Below, in pieces: positions 63,961-64,000 of a stretch of 64,000 nucleotides of DNA. Position 1 is the stretch's first letter, and each line of letters starts with the position of its first letter. The stretch is taken from positions 37,640,361 through 37,704,360 of the forward strand of contig OZ035963.1 of assembly GCA_964034945.1 (NCBI GenBank), read 5' to 3'. This stretch comes from Chrysopilus asiliformis. Its lineage: Eukaryota; Arthropoda; Insecta; Diptera; Rhagionidae. The position numbers were made by a program, and so were the translations under genes. The notes beneath the pieces are model-generated. The model did no database searches, had not been told where the DNA came from, and was given only the letters and a program-made list of their open reading frames with translations.

Positions 63961-64000
63961 AGCCGGTTTTGATCGCAAATGGCCTAGATTAGTGTAACAA

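Overview
This window is AT-rich, repeat-dense DNA from an animal nuclear genome, most likely an insect. The evidence is three Ty3/gypsy-type LTR retrotransposons (one of them an env-carrying errantivirus), spliced reading frames with short introns, remnants of Tc1/mariner, Tigger/pogo, PIF/Harbinger, hAT, piggyBac-like and CMC-like DNA transposons, and many small inverted-repeat elements (MITEs). I recognise no host gene, rRNA or functional tRNA. The species cannot be named from the sequence.

Layout. 1-6.3 kb: coding core of a plus-strand Ty3/gypsy element (gag, pol), no LTR pair found. 6.4-20 kb: AC-rich tandem repeats, MITEs, a Tigger-like element with a small spliced ORF (11656-12587) and a Harbinger-type element with a MADF-like ORF (17430-18103). 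20.3-22.3 kb: a dispersed repeat, an inverted-end insertion and a decayed copy of the second retrotransposon family.

23.8-35.8 kb is a nested stack. A Harbinger element (23809-35100) was split twice: by a second Harbinger-type element (23871-24797) and by a 9.7 kb element with CACTGGT...ACCAGTG ends (25061-34769). The latter carries a 122-bp minisatellite array and the broken ends of an arthropod transposon-type protein gene. Its gene is interrupted by a dispersed repeat, which is interrupted by a complete CsRn1-like LTR retrotransposon (27516-33648, minus strand), which is interrupted by a hAT element (30801-31932). Target duplications or comparison with an empty copy support most steps. A second, uninterrupted Harbinger copy (35104-35783) abuts the stack and shares a TTA with it.

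35.9-48.1 kb: mariner and Tc1 pseudogenes, a piggyBac-like MITE inside the Tc1 copy, several MITEs, tRNA-like repeats and a hammerhead-like motif. 48146-55918: a complete minus-strand errantivirus-type endogenous retrovirus with two 414-bp LTRs that read identical, a 4-bp ATAC target duplication, a Lys-type primer binding site, gag, pol in the -1 frame at an AAATTTT slippery site, and an env whose start codon appears to lie on a tiny upstream exon. It is the youngest-looking element here. 55.9-64 kb: more MITEs, TTAA-flanked elements, a diverged tandem repeat, a perfect 20-bp hairpin and unassigned AT-rich DNA.

The retroelement genes work as Gag (particle), Pol (protease, reverse transcriptase, RNase H, integrase) and, in the errantivirus only, Env. 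The DNA transposons are nearly all internally deleted and would depend on transposase supplied from elsewhere.
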